Assembly: GCF_001311985.1 (NCBI RefSeq)
Contig: NZ_BBCJ01000003.1
Location: 1-64,000, forward strand
Origin: Geotalea toluenoxydans JCM 15764
Lineage (GTDB): Bacteria; Desulfobacterota; Desulfuromonadia; Geobacterales; Geobacteraceae
Direction: 5' to 3'
DNA: 64,000 bases
The notes beneath the pieces were generated by a model that saw only the letters and a program-made list of their open reading frames with translations, did no database searches and was not told the origin of the DNA. The translations under genes were made by a program, and so were the position numbers. Below, in pieces: positions 62,465-64,000 of the stretch (its first letter is position 1; each line of letters begins with the position of its first letter).

Positions 62465-62740
62465 TTACTGTGCTGCATGGCTGCCGGCGATGGGCAGCAG
62501 TGCGATGTTTCTGGCACGCTTGATCGCTTCGGTGATCTCACGCTGATGTTTGGCGCAGTTGCCGGAGATCCTTCTCGGAATGATCTTGCCCCGCTCACTG
62601 ATGAAGTAGCGAAGGGTGCGCGGGTCCTTGTAGTCTATGGTTACCTGCTTGTCTGCACAGAAGCGGCATACCTTGCGCCGCTGAAAAGGTCTCTTTTTAC
62701 GCGGACCTGTGCTTCTCTGGGGTGCTCTTTCGTCGCTCAT
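62465..62740 (-). CDS. rpsR: Ribosomal protein S18
   Basis: 30S subunit protein that pairs with S6 on the platform. 91 residues. [37 protein letters not shown] and [22 protein letters not shown] are the family core. It keeps the CRFC...C zinc-type cysteines. Only 4 nt after rpsF, so coupled. An AGGAGT-like site lies in the rpsF end. Confidence 0.97.
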   Translation of the reverse strand: MSDERAPQRSTGPRKKRPFQRRKVCRFCADKQVTIDYKDPRTLRYFISERGKIIPRRISGNCAKHQREITEAIKRARNIALLPIAGSHAAQ

Positions 62741-62744
62741 CTAA

Positions 62745-63131
62745 TTACTCCTCCTCGGTTGTCGTTTCTACCTTGGCTTCGGGAGCGGCCTCTACGGGCT
62801 CTTCCTCGGTTACCTTGGCAGGAATGGCGGCAGCGGCCGGAGCTTCTTTCTCCAGCTTCACGCTCTGATATCTGATGACTTTGTCGTTCAGTCTCAGACG
62901 CCGCTCAAGCTCGGCGATCAGCGCTGCATCGCCGTCGAAACGGAGATAATAGTAGCGACCACGGTTAAACTTCTCGATCGGATAGGCAAGCTTCCTCGCC
63001 CCCCAATCTTCCAGCCTTTTGAGCTCGCCCTTCATGCTGACGACCACTTCCTGAACCCTGGCGGAAATGCCCTTCAATTCCTCTTCGCCAAGGTCCGGCT
63101 GGACGATGAAAATCGTTTCATACATCCTCAT
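62745..63131 (-). CDS. rpsF: Ribosomal protein S6
   Basis: 30S subunit protein. About 128 residues: a core MRMYETIFIVQPDLGEEEL, RLEDWGARKLAYPIEKFNRGRYYYLRF and RLRLNDKVIRYQSVKLE. An Ala/Glu-rich tail of ~30 residues ends ETTTEEE, the acidic end typical for S6. GAGGAGGAAG precedes the first ATG. First gene of the cluster; its promoter should lie in 63132-63280. Confidence 0.97.
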   Translation of the reverse strand: MRMYETIFIVQPDLGEEELKGISARVQEVVVSMKGELKRLEDWGARKLAYPIEKFNRGRYYYLRFDGDAALIAELERRLRLNDKVIRYQSVKLEKEAPAAAAIPAKVTEEEPVEAAPEAKVETTTEEE

Positions 63132-63280
63132 TGGTACTTCCTCCTCACGGTTTATTTAGCCCCGGACCAACCCGGAGCAAGGAGATACGGCGTAATTGCC
63201 GCTCTTTGGAAACTGAAACTTTTACTACAGTTTATCCGATAATTCAAGGGTTTTGTTTTGGAGTGAATTGCCGATGCTGC

Positions 63281-63400
63281 AGGAGCGTCAATTTTGTGTC
63301 ATGGCAAGGCAATCGAAGGACGACGCGGAGGCGTACACCAGGTACGCCGCACAAGGAATCCTGAAGATGAACGCCGCCATGGCACAAAAGTGGCGCTCCT
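63281..63400. repeat. Intergenic palindromic repeat, copy 3
   Basis: About 120 bp. Outer arms AGGAGCG...CAATTTTGTGTCATGGC and GCCATGGCACAAAAGTGGCGCTCCT (few mismatches), centre GCGTACACCAGGTACGC, and flanks AAGGACGACGCGGAGGC. It ends 2 nt before the ychF stop and could serve as its 3' hairpin. Confidence 0.8.
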
Positions 63401-63402
63401 CC

Positions 63403-64000
63403 TTAGACGTTGAAGCGGAAGTGCATGACATCCCCGTCTTGCACAACATACTCCTTCCCTTCCAGCCGCATCAGGCCTTTCTCCTTGGCCCCGGCTTCTC
63501 CCCCTGCAAAAATGAAGTCGCTATAGGCAATGACTTCCGCCCGGATGAAACCTTTCTCGAAGTCGGAATGGATAACACCTGCCGCCTGGGGAGCCTTGGT
63601 GCCACGGGTAATGGTCCAGGCACGCACTTCTTTGACTCCGGCGGTAAAATACGTAATCAGGCCAAGCAGTTCGTATCCACAGCGGATCAAGCGATCGAGT
63701 CCCGATTCCTGCAGCCCCATCTCGGCAAGAAAGGCCTCCTTCTCTTCACCATCCAGCTCCGAAATTTCCGCTTCTATGCGACCGCAAATAAATACGACCT
63801 TGGCCCCTTCGGCTGCTGCCAATTCCTGCACCTGGGCAACAAAGGGATGCTTTCCTTCCAGATCGTCCTCGGAAACATTTGCCACGTAAAGTACCGGTTT
63901 GTCCGTCAGCAGATGGAGGTCGTAGAGCCACAACTTTTCGTCATCGCTGGAAACCACGTCCTGGGGGCGCTTGCCCTGTTCTACGGCAACCTTCAGACGC
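63403..64000 (-). CDS. ychF: YchF/OLA1-type ATPase, C-terminal part (runs off the window)
   Basis: Obg-family GTPase-like ATPase that binds the ribosome. About 199 codons are visible and the frame is open to the window edge, so the G domain lies outside. Seen: [22 protein letters not shown] (TKP-type strand), [20 protein letters not shown], and the C-terminal TGS domain. That domain covers [44 protein letters not shown] and [19 protein letters not shown]. These are nearly invariant in YchF. The stop abuts palindromic repeat copy 3; rpsF follows on the same strand. Confidence 0.95.
   Translation of the reverse strand, partial: RLKVAVEQGKRPQDVVSSDDEKLWLYDLHLLTDKPVLYVANVSEDDLEGKHPFVAQVQELAAAEGAKVVFICGRIEAEISELDGEEKEAFLAEMGLQESGLDRLIRCGYELLGLITYFTAGVKEVRAWTITRGTKAPQAAGVIHSDFEKGFIRAEVIAYSDFIFAGGEAGAKEKGLMRLEGKEYVVQDGDVMHFRFNV

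Overview
The window reads as chromosome of a Geobacteraceae bacterium (Geobacter/Geotalea-like, Desulfuromonadota). Supporting signs are an SfrAB-type oxidoreductase pair, multiheme c-type cytochromes, heme-bearing sensor proteins, very large Kelch/NHL surface proteins, a kinase-rich signalling complement, and the gene order rpsF-rpsR-DUF2232 protein-rplI. No phage, transposase, plasmid or CRISPR signature was seen.

Layout. 0.1-6.2 kb: acetate kinase, a small ferredoxin, a zinc-ribbon/DUF3426 protein with hypoxanthine phosphoribosyltransferase, a DUF1573 protein and a broken metallo-hydrolase. 6.3 kb: tRNA-Arg(CCG). 6.6-13.8 kb: one giant exported Kelch/NHL/Ig-like protein. 14-17 kb: hybrid cluster protein (Hcp) with an FNR-type operator, a tautomerase and a flavoredoxin-like protein. 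17-25.4 kb: two linked sensor kinases, a double-OmpA-domain porin-like protein, another kinase, an aminotransferase and a DTW protein. 25.4-30.2 kb: sfrA/sfrB. 30.4-35.4 kb: M29 peptidase, DUF342 protein, CoaE, IclR regulator, universal stress protein.

35.4-45.3 kb is the most interesting part. A heme-binding sensor kinase converges on a sigma-54-dependent NtrC-type regulator. Divergent from that regulator, behind a well-formed -24/-12 element, is a ten-gene operon: small membrane proteins, a receiver lacking its phospho-Asp, a pentaheme cytochrome, a Tat-exported 4x[4Fe-4S] protein, an NrfD/HybB membrane subunit, a nonaheme cytochrome, a kinase-less copy of the same heme sensor, and a 4-TM protein. 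It looks like a quinone-linked periplasmic electron-transfer module with its own redox sensing.

45.5-49.3 kb: thiS-thiG-thiE, a YhcC-like radical SAM protein, an FAH-family enzyme and a small zinc ribbon. 49.3-52 kb: a second surface beta-propeller protein sharing its C-terminal segment with the giant Kelch protein. 52-64 kb: DUF327, radical SAM, lipoprotein, cold-shock protein, ppdK, glyQ-glyS, mutM, the S6-S18-DUF2232-L9 ribosomal cluster and the 3' part of ychF.

Data quality. At least 28 genes, many of them essential (glyS, glyQ, rplI), carry frame breaks, nearly all consistent with one missing base. These are most likely sequencing or assembly errors. I therefore give each such gene as one locus and state where the frame breaks. 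Three copies of a 120-140-bp palindromic repeat sit between co-directional genes, just downstream of a stop codon.
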